Shown here: piece after piece, positions 5,913 to 12,838 of the stretch
Layout: every line of letters starts with the position of its first letter
How positions within the stretch are numbered: the first letter of the stretch is position 1
From: Deltaproteobacteria bacterium
GTDB lineage: Bacteria; Desulfobacterota; Deferrimicrobia; Deferrimicrobiales; Deferrimicrobiaceae
Length of the DNA: 14,756 nt
Assembly (NCBI GenBank): GCA_025357175.1
Contig: JANXPS010000214.1
Coordinates: forward strand, 1 to 14,756
Direction: 5' to 3'
Translations under genes and position numbers: made by a program
The notes under the pieces: model-generated
The model's input: the letters and a program-made list of their open reading frames with translations, nothing else
What the model was told of the DNA's origin: nothing
Databases searched by the model: none

Positions 5913-7246
5913 TGCCCGACCGTCTGTTCGAACGCGTTCGGCGCGAGGTTTCCTCAAGGGGAGGCGGCGAATCGGAGCTGTTCGTCCATCGTTCCCGCGT
6001 CCGCCGCTTCGATGCGCGCAACGAAAGGCTCGACTCCATCTCGTTTTCCGACACGCTTTCCCTCGGGGTCCGCGTATTCCGGAATGGCCGGATGGGTTTT
6101 TCCTACGGCTTCAGCGAGGACGACGCCGAACTCGGGCGGATGGTCGAGGCCGCGCTGTTCTGCGCCGATTCATCGGCGCCCGACGAGGCGCACGGCCTGC
6201 CCGGTGAATCCACCCCGTTTCCGTCCCCCGAAATTTATGACGAGGGATGGCGTTCGGTCGATGACGCGGCACGTTCCGGATTCGCGTCCGGACTCGAGCG
6301 CGCCACCCTTGCCGCCGATCCGAGAATATCGAGGGTTCGCAGCGCGATGCTTACCGAATCGGTCTCGGAGGTCGCCTTTCGCAACTCGGCGGGCGCTTCG
6401 GGATCGCAGCGCCAATCCGTCTACTCGGCCCACGTCGAGGCGGTCGCCGAGGCGGGGGGCGAAGGACAGACCGGATATGGCTTCGGCTTCGCGCGCGGGT
6501 TCGAGGGGTTGTCGCTCGAATCCATCGCAGCCGAGGGAGCCCGCCACGCCGTCCGTTTGCTCGGAGCGGAGCGCATTTCGACGGGGCGCTATCCTGCCGT
6601 GATCGAAAACGGCGCCGTTGCCGAGTTGGTCGAGGTCCTTGTTCCGTCTTTTCTGGCTTCCCAGGTCGGCAAGGGCAAGTCGATGCTTGCCGGGCGGGCA
6701 GGGCAGACGATCGCCGGTTCCATGGTGGACATTTCAGACGATCCGCTCGATCCCGGAGGCTCCGCGGCCTGCGCGTTCGACGATGAAGGGGGCGCATCCC
6801 GCCGGATTCCGCTGGTCGAAGGCGGTATTTTGCGCGGGTTCCTCTCGGATAGTTTCTGGGCCCGAAAGTCGGGCGAGCGCACGACCGCTTCCTGCCGCCG
6901 GCCGGGGGCCAAGGTGCCTCCGGGAGTCGGGATCTCAAACCTGGGCATCTCCCCGGGTACGCGGTCGCTGTCCGAACTTTGTCGCGGCGCGGGAAACGGC
7001 ATCCTGCTGACCGAGTTCATGGGCATCCACACCGCCGACCCGGTTTCCGGCGATTTTTCCGTCGGCGCCTCGGGTTTCAGGATCGAGGGGGGCGAGGTTA
7101 CCGTCCCGCTTCGGGGATTCGCCGTATCCGGAAACGTCCTGTCGCTCCTGTCGGGTGTCGAAGCCGCCGGCTCCGATTTCCGCTGGTTCGGCAACATCGG
7201 CGCACCGTCGCTTGCCGTTTCCCCGATCGATGTGGGCGGAGAGTAG
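5912..7246 (+). CDS. pmbA: TldD/PmbA-family protein, PmbA (TldE) type
   Basis: PmbA/TldE forms with TldD a protease complex that trims modified peptides such as microcin precursors and degrades unfolded substrates. From GTG 5912 the product is 444 residues, the usual PmbA length. The family tail is clear: ILRGFLSDSFWARKSGE, then SNLGISPG, LTEFMG, SGDFSVGASGFRIEGGE and VSGNVLSLL. No HExxxH zinc motif of TldD is present, so this is the non-catalytic PmbA-type partner, and no tldD lies in the window. GTG 5912 shares one base with the preceding TAG; no ATG is close by, and reading further back would overrun the acetyltransferase gene. A chain of overlapping junctions places it in the nadK-recN operon. 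Confidence 0.9.
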   Translation: MPDRLFERVRREVSSRGGGESELFVHRSRVRRFDARNERLDSISFSDTLSLGVRVFRNGRMGFSYGFSEDDAELGRMVEAALFCADSSAPDEAHGLPGESTPFPSPEIYDEGWRSVDDAARSGFASGLERATLAADPRISRVRSAMLTESVSEVAFRNSAGASGSQRQSVYSAHVEAVAEAGGEGQTGYGFGFARGFEGLSLESIAAEGARHAVRLLGAERISTGRYPAVIENGAVAELVEVLVPSFLASQVGKGKSMLAGRAGQTIAGSMVDISDDPLDPGGSAACAFDDEGGASRRIPLVEGGILRGFLSDSFWARKSGERTTASCRRPGAKVPPGVGISNLGISPGTRSLSELCRGAGNGILLTEFMGIHTADPVSGDFSVGASGFRIEGGEVTVPLRGFAVSGNVLSLLSGVEAAGSDFRWFGNIGAPSLAVSPIDVGGE

Positions 7247-7253
7247 AGCCGAC

Positions 7254-7913
7254 ATGGCGCCGTTCTTCATATTCGACCTCGACAACACGCTCTATCCGCC
7301 CGAGGTTCCCCTATGGCGTGCGGTCGACGACCGGATCGAACTTTTCGTCCGTGAAAAGCTGGGTGTCGACGGGGCCGAGGCCCGCTCGATCCGCAAGGAT
7401 TATCTCGGTGAATACGGCACCACGCTGCGCGGACTCATGCAGCACCACAATGTCGCACCGGGTGAATATCTCGAATTCGTGCACGACGTTCCCATCCCCG
7501 ATCTCGTCCCGCCGAGAGCCGATCTCGGGGATATGCTCGCCGCCCTTCCCGGGCGGTCGGTGGTTTTCACGAACGGTTCCGAATCCTACGCGCAACGCGT
7601 ATTGCAGGCGCTGGGAGTCGAGGACGCGTTCGTCGCGATCTACGGTATCGAGTTCATGGAATACATCGCCAAGCCGTTTCCGTTCGCCTACGCCAAGCTG
7701 TTGCGGGAATCCGGGGTCACCGGGGCCGAGTCGCTCTTTTGCGAGGACCGCCACGAAAACCTGCTTCCCGCGCTCGATCTGGGCATGTTCACCGTCTGGG
7801 TCGGGGGCCGCGAAGGAGATTCGCAAGCGCATGCCGTGGTCGAGGATGTCTGCGACCTTCCGAGCGTGCTGCCCGCGTTTCTAGGCAAAGAACGTTTCGC
7901 GCAAGGGCGATGA
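7254..7913 (+). CDS. HAD-family hydrolase, pyrimidine 5'-nucleotidase (SDT1-like) type
   Basis: A 219-residue haloacid-dehalogenase phosphatase. Motif I is FDLDNTLYP with nucleophile Asp8 and acid Asp10; motif II Thr106 in VFTNGS; motif III Lys140 in AKPFPFAY; motif IV CEDRHENLLPA with Glu164-Asp165. The DNTLYP start plus ED-R-x-x-N pattern is typical of the pyrimidine 5'-nucleotidase subfamily named for yeast Sdt1, which dephosphorylates UMP/CMP-like nucleotides. The true substrate is not determined by these motifs. ATG 7254 is preceded by GGAGAG and lies 7 bases after pmbA's stop; an upstream in-frame ATG at 7230 would overlap pmbA and has no better ribosome site. A 49-base gap separates it from the RNase gene. 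Confidence 0.85.
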   Translation: MAPFFIFDLDNTLYPPEVPLWRAVDDRIELFVREKLGVDGAEARSIRKDYLGEYGTTLRGLMQHHNVAPGEYLEFVHDVPIPDLVPPRADLGDMLAALPGRSVVFTNGSESYAQRVLQALGVEDAFVAIYGIEFMEYIAKPFPFAYAKLLRESGVTGAESLFCEDRHENLLPALDLGMFTVWVGGREGDSQAHAVVEDVCDLPSVLPAFLGKERFAQGR

Positions 7914-7962
7914 CGACGGCCCCGTCCAAGGACGGCGCGCCGAATCATCAGGAGAAAACGAA

Positions 7963-10548
7963 ATGACCGAAAGCAAGCCGAAGAAAACCGCAACCCGCGG
8001 CGGAACCCGCCGCACCAAGAAGGAAATCCCAGCCCCGTCGATCGATGCCGCCATGCCGGTTCCCGAAACCGCTCCTCCCGTCCGGGAGGATGCCGCGACA
8101 GCCGAACAGCCGAAAAAGCGTCCGCGCCGCCCGGCGAAAAAGAAGCAGCCCGAAGGCGACGGAATCGTTCCCGCGGCCGAGACGGTCCTCGCGAAGGAAA
8201 CCGCGCCGCCGGTTGCCGCGGAGGACTCAGTCCCCAAGCCGAAACCCCGGAAGCCGCGACGAAGTGCCGCACCCGCGACGGATGCAGCGCAGCCTGCGGC
8301 TCAGGATACGGACACGGCCGTTTCCGAGTCGCATGTCGCCGCGCAGGCAGGGAGCCCGGATCCGGAGGGATCCGGCGACGGCGAGGAGATTTCCGGCGCA
8401 CGCCCGCGTCGCCGCCGCTCCAGGCGGGGCGGCAAGAACAGGGGACTTGGCTCGGCGGTTTCCCACGAACCGGGGGCACCCGTCGAAGCCCACCCACCCG
8501 TTGGCGTTCCCTCGGTCCCGGGGCAACAGCACGCGGAAGCGGCGGAACCGGCCGAAGCCCAGCCGGGCCAGGCGCAGGCCGGAATGTCCGCGCCGCCCCC
8601 GGGCGAGTCGGCCGAGGGATCGGTTGCGACCGGCAAGCGCCGGCGTCGCCGGCGTCGCAAGCGCAGTCGCGGAGACAAGGGAGCCGACGGGCAGCCGCTC
8701 GCGCCGGGAATCGCGGCGGGCGCCGATTCCGGCGTTGGCGATGAGGAAGACGAGGATGGGCGCGATGAGGGAACTGCGGCGTCCGTTTCCGGGGACACAG
8801 GGACGGGATCCGGCGCCGGAGTGGGGGGGGCGGATGCTTCGACGGGCGCCCCGAAGGAAGAAGGCAGCCGAAGGAGCAGATCCTCGCGTCGCCGCCGCGG
8901 AAAGGGGGGGACTGCCCACGGCAAGGCTGAAAACGGTCTTCCCGACATGGAGGTTGCCCCGCTCGACGAGACGGTTGACGAGGCCGCGGTCCCCGTCCCC
9001 GAATTCGAGGATGAAGATCTCGAGGGCGACGTCGAATATACCGACACATCCGGCAGCAGCGATTCGCGCAAGGTGATGATGATCGACGGCACGCACCCCG
9101 AGGAGATCCGGGTCGCGATCGTCAACGACAACGTCCTCGACTATTTCGAATTCGAGAACCAGCGTCGCAAGCAGTTCAAGGGAAACATCTACAAGGGCAA
9201 GGTGATCAACATCGCCCCGGCGATCGAGGCCGCCTTCGTCGAATTCGGCGGAGGCCGCCACGGCTTCCTGCCGCTCAACGAATATTGCGGCGGAGCGCTG
9301 ACCGAAAATCTCGAAAACTGGGACGAGGGGGAAAAGCGTCCCTCCCTCCGGTCCGGAATGGAAATACTCGTCCAGGTCACGAAGGAAGAGTCGTCGGTCA
9401 AGGGAGCCGCCCTCACTTCATACATCAGCATCGCCGGGCGCTACCTGGTCATGATGCTCGGCATGAAGCGGTTCGGGATATCCAAGAAGATCACGAGCGA
9501 AAAAGAGCGTGAGCGCCTGCGCAAGCAGATGGAAAAGCTCGAATACCCCGAGCACCTGGGCTTCATCGTCCGCACCGAGGGGGAAGGGCGCAACCTCAAG
9601 GACCTCAAGGCCGACCTCCAGAACCTGATTCGCCTCTGGCACCGGGTGCTCGACGGCGGCAAGACGCTCAAGGCGCCGGCCCTGCTCTACGAAGAACAGG
9701 ACATCGTCATCCGGACGCTCCGCGACAGCTATTCGTCCGACTTCGCCGAAGTGCTGATGAATTCCGAGGACTCTCACCGCAAGGCGGTCGAGTTCTTCGA
9801 CATCTACTATCCTAAGCAGAAAAACAAGTTGAAGCTGTACCGGCAGAAGCGGCCGCTCTTCAGCAAGTTCAACCTCGACGAGCAACTCGACAAGGCTACG
9901 GCGCGCCGTGTCGGTCTTCCCTCCGGCGGGCACATCGTGATCGACCGTACCGAGGCGCTCTGGAGCATCGACGTAAACTCGGGGCGGTCCAGCAAGGATC
10001 GCGACATCGAGGACACCGCCTTCCGCACGAACACCGAGGCGGCGATCGAGGTCACGCGCCAGCTTCGCATCCGCGACATGGGCGGCCTGATCGTCGTCGA
10101 TTTCATCGACATGGAAAACAAGAACCACATCAAGGAGGTCGAGCGCACCATCAAGGATGGCCTCCGCAAGGACAAGGCCAAGAACGACGTGTCGGCGATG
10201 GGAAAATTCGGACTGGTCGCGATCAGCCGCCAGCGGATGGGCATCTCCTTCTTCGACGTGATGCTGAAGGATTGCGACCTGTGCTCCGGGACCGGATTCG
10301 TGGCGACATCCGATGCGCTCGCCGTCCGGTTGCTGCGAAAGCTGCACGACGAGATGTCGCGGGAGGGCACCCGGGAACTCGTGGCGCGCGTTTATCCCTC
10401 GCTTCTGGAAACGCTGCTCAACCAGAAGCGCGAAGAGATATCCCGTCTCGAACGGTTGTGCAACACGCGGGTTACGTTCGTCGCGGACGGATCGCTTCCG
10501 CCGGGCGGTTTCCACATAACGCAGGCGCCCCAGGCCGCGGGGGCGTAA
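7963..10548 (+). CDS. rne: Ribonuclease E/G family endoribonuclease with long N-terminal basic/low-complexity extension
   Basis: A single-strand-specific endoribonuclease acting in mRNA decay and rRNA/tRNA processing. It has 861 residues in two parts. Residues ~1-365 are low complexity (Ala, Pro, Glu, Gly), with at least three Arg/Lys clusters such as RPRRRRSRRGGK and RRRRRRKRSRG. Residues ~368-861 form an RNase G-sized catalytic core: an S1 domain starting near FKGNIYKGKV (405), 5'-monophosphate sensor VRTEG (Arg537, Thr538), magnesium Asp670 in SIDVNSGR and Asp713 in VVDFIDM (equivalents of E. coli Asp303 and Asp346), and zinc-link Cys771 and Cys774 in CDLCSGTG. The disordered region is N-terminal, whereas in E. 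coli RNase E it is C-terminal. AGGAG stands 8 bases before ATG 7963. A small GC hairpin (7922-7935) lies in the leader. Confidence 0.93.
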   Translation: MTESKPKKTATRGGTRRTKKEIPAPSIDAAMPVPETAPPVREDAATAEQPKKRPRRPAKKKQPEGDGIVPAAETVLAKETAPPVAAEDSVPKPKPRKPRRSAAPATDAAQPAAQDTDTAVSESHVAAQAGSPDPEGSGDGEEISGARPRRRRSRRGGKNRGLGSAVSHEPGAPVEAHPPVGVPSVPGQQHAEAAEPAEAQPGQAQAGMSAPPPGESAEGSVATGKRRRRRRRKRSRGDKGADGQPLAPGIAAGADSGVGDEEDEDGRDEGTAASVSGDTGTGSGAGVGGADASTGAPKEEGSRRSRSSRRRRGKGGTAHGKAENGLPDMEVAPLDETVDEAAVPVPEFEDEDLEGDVEYTDTSGSSDSRKVMMIDGTHPEEIRVAIVNDNVLDYFEFENQRRKQFKGNIYKGKVINIAPAIEAAFVEFGGGRHGFLPLNEYCGGALTENLENWDEGEKRPSLRSGMEILVQVTKEESSVKGAALTSYISIAGRYLVMMLGMKRFGISKKITSEKERERLRKQMEKLEYPEHLGFIVRTEGEGRNLKDLKADLQNLIRLWHRVLDGGKTLKAPALLYEEQDIVIRTLRDSYSSDFAEVLMNSEDSHRKAVEFFDIYYPKQKNKLKLYRQKRPLFSKFNLDEQLDKATARRVGLPSGGHIVIDRTEALWSIDVNSGRSSKDRDIEDTAFRTNTEAAIEVTRQLRIRDMGGLIVVDFIDMENKNHIKEVERTIKDGLRKDKAKNDVSAMGKFGLVAISRQRMGISFFDVMLKDCDLCSGTGFVATSDALAVRLLRKLHDEMSREGTRELVARVYPSLLETLLNQKREEISRLERLCNTRVTFVADGSLPPGGFHITQAPQAAGA

Positions 10549-10989
10549 ATGGGCGAACGCGTCGACGAAGGTGGCGGGCCGGTGCAGCTCCAGCGCATCG
10601 GCCGCCGCTACCTGCGGGTGTCGCTTTTCTACCTGTCGGCCGGCTCTTTGCTGGGGCTCGGGATGCTCGCGTGGGGAAACGACAATTTCCAGTTCGTCCA
10701 CACCCACATGGTGATCGTCGGGGGATTGCTCTTCGCGGTTTACGGGTTCGGGCTGCTGGTTGTTCCGTGCCGGTTCGGGCAACCCGGCGCCATCCACGCG
10801 GGGTGGGCGCAGGGGCAATTCTTTCTTGCCAACCTGGGGCTTGCCGGGATGCTGGCAGGTTCCCTGATGCCGGTCGGTTACGGGCTCGACAGGATCGCGC
10901 TGCTGTTCGCCGCCGTCCTGTCGCTATCCGTCGTGCTCTATGCCTGGGTGATCGGGGCGGCGTTCAGGGACCGGGTTCCGCCGGTCTAG
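10549..10989 (+). CDS. Four-helix membrane protein resembling a heme-copper oxidase subunit I fragment
   Basis: A 146-residue inner membrane protein with four predicted helices at about 23-42, 49-73, 86-109 and 114-139. FVHTHMVIVGGLLFAVYG (His50, His52) and IHAGWAQGQFF (His84) resemble helices of small proteins often labelled cytochrome c oxidase subunit I-like (patterns of the type AHAHLNLLGW). The His pairs could bind heme, but it is far too short to be a complete oxidase subunit. No cytochrome oxidase gene is nearby. Its ATG directly follows the RNase gene's TAA with no gap, so it is very likely co-transcribed and translationally coupled. Its stop TAG shares the CTAG tetramer with the stop of the convergent gene. 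The coding call is good; the function is tentative. Confidence 0.75.
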   Translation: MGERVDEGGGPVQLQRIGRRYLRVSLFYLSAGSLLGLGMLAWGNDNFQFVHTHMVIVGGLLFAVYGFGLLVVPCRFGQPGAIHAGWAQGQFFLANLGLAGMLAGSLMPVGYGLDRIALLFAAVLSLSVVLYAWVIGAAFRDRVPPV

Positions 10990-11861
10990 TATCCCAGGCC
11001 GATCATCAATCCCACGGTTTCCTGCTTCGTGTCGGGCATCAGCATCCCGTTGCCGCTAGCCGAGGTCTTGAACGCCAGCCGTTCGTGAAACAGGAATAGC
11101 CGGTACTGGGCATACCGGATGCCGGCCGTCTCGCTGTCGGAAAACGCCATGCCGGGGTGGAAGCTGACGGAGGGGGCCAGGTTTTCCTTGATCCGGGTGT
11201 ATACCGGAATGCGGATGCCGGCCTCCCCGAACAGCACCGTGTCGCGGCCCAGTTCGTACTCTCCCCGCACTCCGACCCTTCCGTTGATGATGGTCGAGTA
11301 GGTGGTGTGGCCGGAAAAGCCGTTTCCGTCGATGTCCCGCGTCGTGTAGATGAACCCGAGCCCGGCGAACGGTTCGAAACTGCCGGTTGCGCTTGCCTTG
11401 ATCCGGTAACCCAGATCGCCGTCGCAATGGAGCACCCGGTATTTCGATTCGCCCTTTGCCGATGTCGTCCTGATGCCCCGATACGTCGTGTTGTCGAAGG
11501 ATGACGCGTTTCCGGCCGAGGCGTTCAGGTCGGCCCTGATGAAATTGACCTCGGCACGGAAGTTCGCGATGAACCGGCGGTCGTCCTCGGTGGCGGCCTC
11601 GACGTTCGGGCTTCCTTCCATCCGGGAGCTGACCGGCAACCGGAAGAAAACGCCAGCGCCGTAGTTTTCGCCCTTTTCCTTGACCGTAATGCCGCCGCCC
11701 GTATCGGTGCGCGAAAACTTTCCGATCAGCGGGTAGGCGTAGGAATCCTCGTCGCCGGAAGGCGCCGCCACCGCAGCAGCGGGAAGCAGCAACGGCAGGA
11801 TGATCAGCGCTGCGGCGATGCCGCCCCGCAGGAAAGTTCGGTTCGTCTTGCAGTTGGCCAT
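10986..11861 (-). CDS. Outer membrane beta-barrel protein (putative)
   Basis: A 291-residue exported protein. MANCKTNRTFLRGG plus a long hydrophobic run to AAAVAA (about 33) form a signal peptide with cleavage near AVA/A. The mature ~255 residues show alternating amphipathic strands: FRAEVNFIRADLNAS, YRVLHCDGDLGYRIKASATG, FEPFAGLGFIYTTRD, IINGRVGVRGEYELG and LFGEAGIRIPVYT. The last strand ends MIGLGY with a terminal aromatic residue, as beta-barrel assembly requires. The FEPFAGLGFIYTT type of strand is common in OmpA/OprF-barrel-like proteins; no periplasmic domain is present. A ribosome site GGAAGGCGG (complement of 11870-11878) precedes ATG 11861, and a good promoter stands upstream. The cargo or role is unknown. 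It converges on the preceding gene with overlapping stops. Confidence 0.8.
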   Translation of the reverse strand: MANCKTNRTFLRGGIAAALIILPLLLPAAAVAAPSGDEDSYAYPLIGKFSRTDTGGGITVKEKGENYGAGVFFRLPVSSRMEGSPNVEAATEDDRRFIANFRAEVNFIRADLNASAGNASSFDNTTYRGIRTTSAKGESKYRVLHCDGDLGYRIKASATGSFEPFAGLGFIYTTRDIDGNGFSGHTTYSTIINGRVGVRGEYELGRDTVLFGEAGIRIPVYTRIKENLAPSVSFHPGMAFSDSETAGIRYAQYRLFLFHERLAFKTSASGNGMLMPDTKQETVGLMIGLGY

Positions 11862-11902
11862 TCGTCTGTCCGCCTTCCGTAATCAAGCGAGAATGAACCA
11901 GT

Positions 11903-11932
11903 ATCTTAACGGTGTTGGGCGACCGAGGTCAA
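11903..11932 (-). promoter_or_regulatory. Sigma70-type promoter for the beta-barrel gene
   Basis: On the minus strand TTGACC (complement of 11927-11932) and TAAGAT (complement of 11903-11908) are separated by 18 bases and match the -35 and -10 consensus at 5 of 6 and 4 of 6 positions. Transcription would start near 11896, about 35 bases before ATG 11861. It is the cleanest promoter in the window and lies between the two minus-strand genes, so the barrel gene need not depend on lpxH transcription. Confidence 0.6.
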
Positions 11933-12008
11933 CGCGCCGATGAAGCGCGCAAGAAATTCCGGGAACCGCGTCTGGCCGGGTACGCGCGTCGTTTGACGCG
12001 TGGAGTCG

Positions 12009-12767
12009 CTATTTGTCGGCGGGAAGGTTTTGAAAAGATGTTTCGCCGTTCGCGTCGAGCACGAGGCATCGATGCTTTTCCTTCCAGCAGGGGAGGACGG
12101 CCAACGTACGTTTCCTGCCTCCCGAGACGGTTCGGCGCAGGAACTCGGTGTGGAAGTGGCCCAGCAGCACGAGGTCGGCGCCGCCGTCGAAGGTGCGTTC
12201 CGCGAACGAGACGATCTCGGCTTCGGGGAAGCGCCCTTTGAACCGGGGGTTGGTGGGCTTGAGCCTCTTCTCGATCCGGTCGGCGAGCGGCAGGACGACG
12301 GAGGACGGAAGCAGCGTGGCGAGGCCGAACGCCAGGCGATTTTTCGAGATCGTCTTCCAGAAGCGGTAGGCGCGATCGGCACGGTTGACCGTGTCGCCAT
12401 GGGAAAGAAAAACGGTTTGCCCGCAGATGCGGATTCGCATGGAATCCTCGGCGACCGATTCGAACAGGTCGCCTTCGTAGGGGCGCTTGAGGAAGAAGTC
12501 GCGGTTGCCTTCGATGTAAAAGGCCTTGAGGCCGTCCCGCCGCAGCGCGCGCAGCCGGTCGACCACCGGACGCTGGAAGCTGAAAGTCAGCCCTGCCGTT
12601 CCGAACCAGAGATCGAAGATGTCGCCGGCCAGGAAAAGGGCGATGTTTTCGTCGCGCGCATGTTCCGCCAGCCGGAGGAAGGCCCGCGTGTGTTCGTCGT
12701 CGGCGTTGAGGTGTGCATCGGCCAGGAATATGGCGCGTTCGCAGGGGATGGGCAGATCTGTCCGCAT
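12009..12767 (-). CDS. lpxH: UDP-2,3-diacylglucosamine diphosphatase-type metallophosphoesterase (LpxH-like)
   Basis: LpxH cleaves UDP-2,3-diacylglucosamine to lipid X and UMP at the inner membrane, step four of lipid A synthesis. From ATG 12767 the protein has 252 residues, close to LpxH (~240). All calcineurin-type metal motifs are present: DAH (Asp17, His19), GDIFD (48-52), GNRDF (87-91, the LpxH-style form of GNHE), SHGD (122-125) and GHFH (203-206). W54 and GNRDF favour LpxH over general phosphoesterases. A longer reading to 12857 is rejected because it would run into the divergent aldehyde dehydrogenase gene; AAGG lies about 10 bases before ATG 12767. The 147 bases after the gene contain the barrel gene's promoter but no clear terminator. 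A different phosphoesterase substrate cannot be excluded. Confidence 0.8.
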   Translation of the reverse strand: MRTDLPIPCERAIFLADAHLNADDEHTRAFLRLAEHARDENIALFLAGDIFDLWFGTAGLTFSFQRPVVDRLRALRRDGLKAFYIEGNRDFFLKRPYEGDLFESVAEDSMRIRICGQTVFLSHGDTVNRADRAYRFWKTISKNRLAFGLATLLPSSVVLPLADRIEKRLKPTNPRFKGRFPEAEIVSFAERTFDGGADLVLLGHFHTEFLRRTVSGGRKRTLAVLPCWKEKHRCLVLDANGETSFQNLPADK

Positions 12768-12802
12768 CGGTTCAACCTTACCACAAGGTCGCCGGCGCCG
12801 TG

Positions 12803-12808
12803 TAAAAT
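12803..12808 (+). promoter_or_regulatory. Candidate -10 element for the aldehyde dehydrogenase operon
   Basis: TAAAAT (5 of 6 to consensus) lies 30 bases before ATG 12839 in the divergent gap between lpxH and the aldehyde dehydrogenase gene. The best -35 partner is TTACCA (12778-12783) with a long 19-base spacer. A small inverted repeat ACCTT/AAGGT (12775-12789) overlaps that -35 position and might be an operator. Confidence 0.35.
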
Positions 12809-12838
12809 GGGTCATCAACTTTTCACCAGGGAGGCGGC

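Noticed and set aside
4254..5957. 567-codon minus-strand frame over recN and the GNAT gene
   Set aside because: Low-complexity Ser/Arg/Ala composition and complete overlap with recN, which has all ABC motifs.
7922..7935. Hairpin CCGTCC/GGACGG in the RNase E/G leader as an autoregulatory element
   Set aside because: The short stem leaves a loop of only 2-4 bases; E. coli-type rne feedback needs a much longer leader than the 49 bases here.
7688..9261. Several long frames on both strands over the RNase E/G N-terminal region
   Set aside because: The repetitive GC-rich DNA of the low-complexity extension keeps many frames open; only the plus frame joins to the catalytic core.
11985..12000. Hairpin CGCGTC/GACGCG downstream of the LpxH-like gene as a terminator
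   Set aside because: 6-bp stem without a T-run in the transcribed direction.
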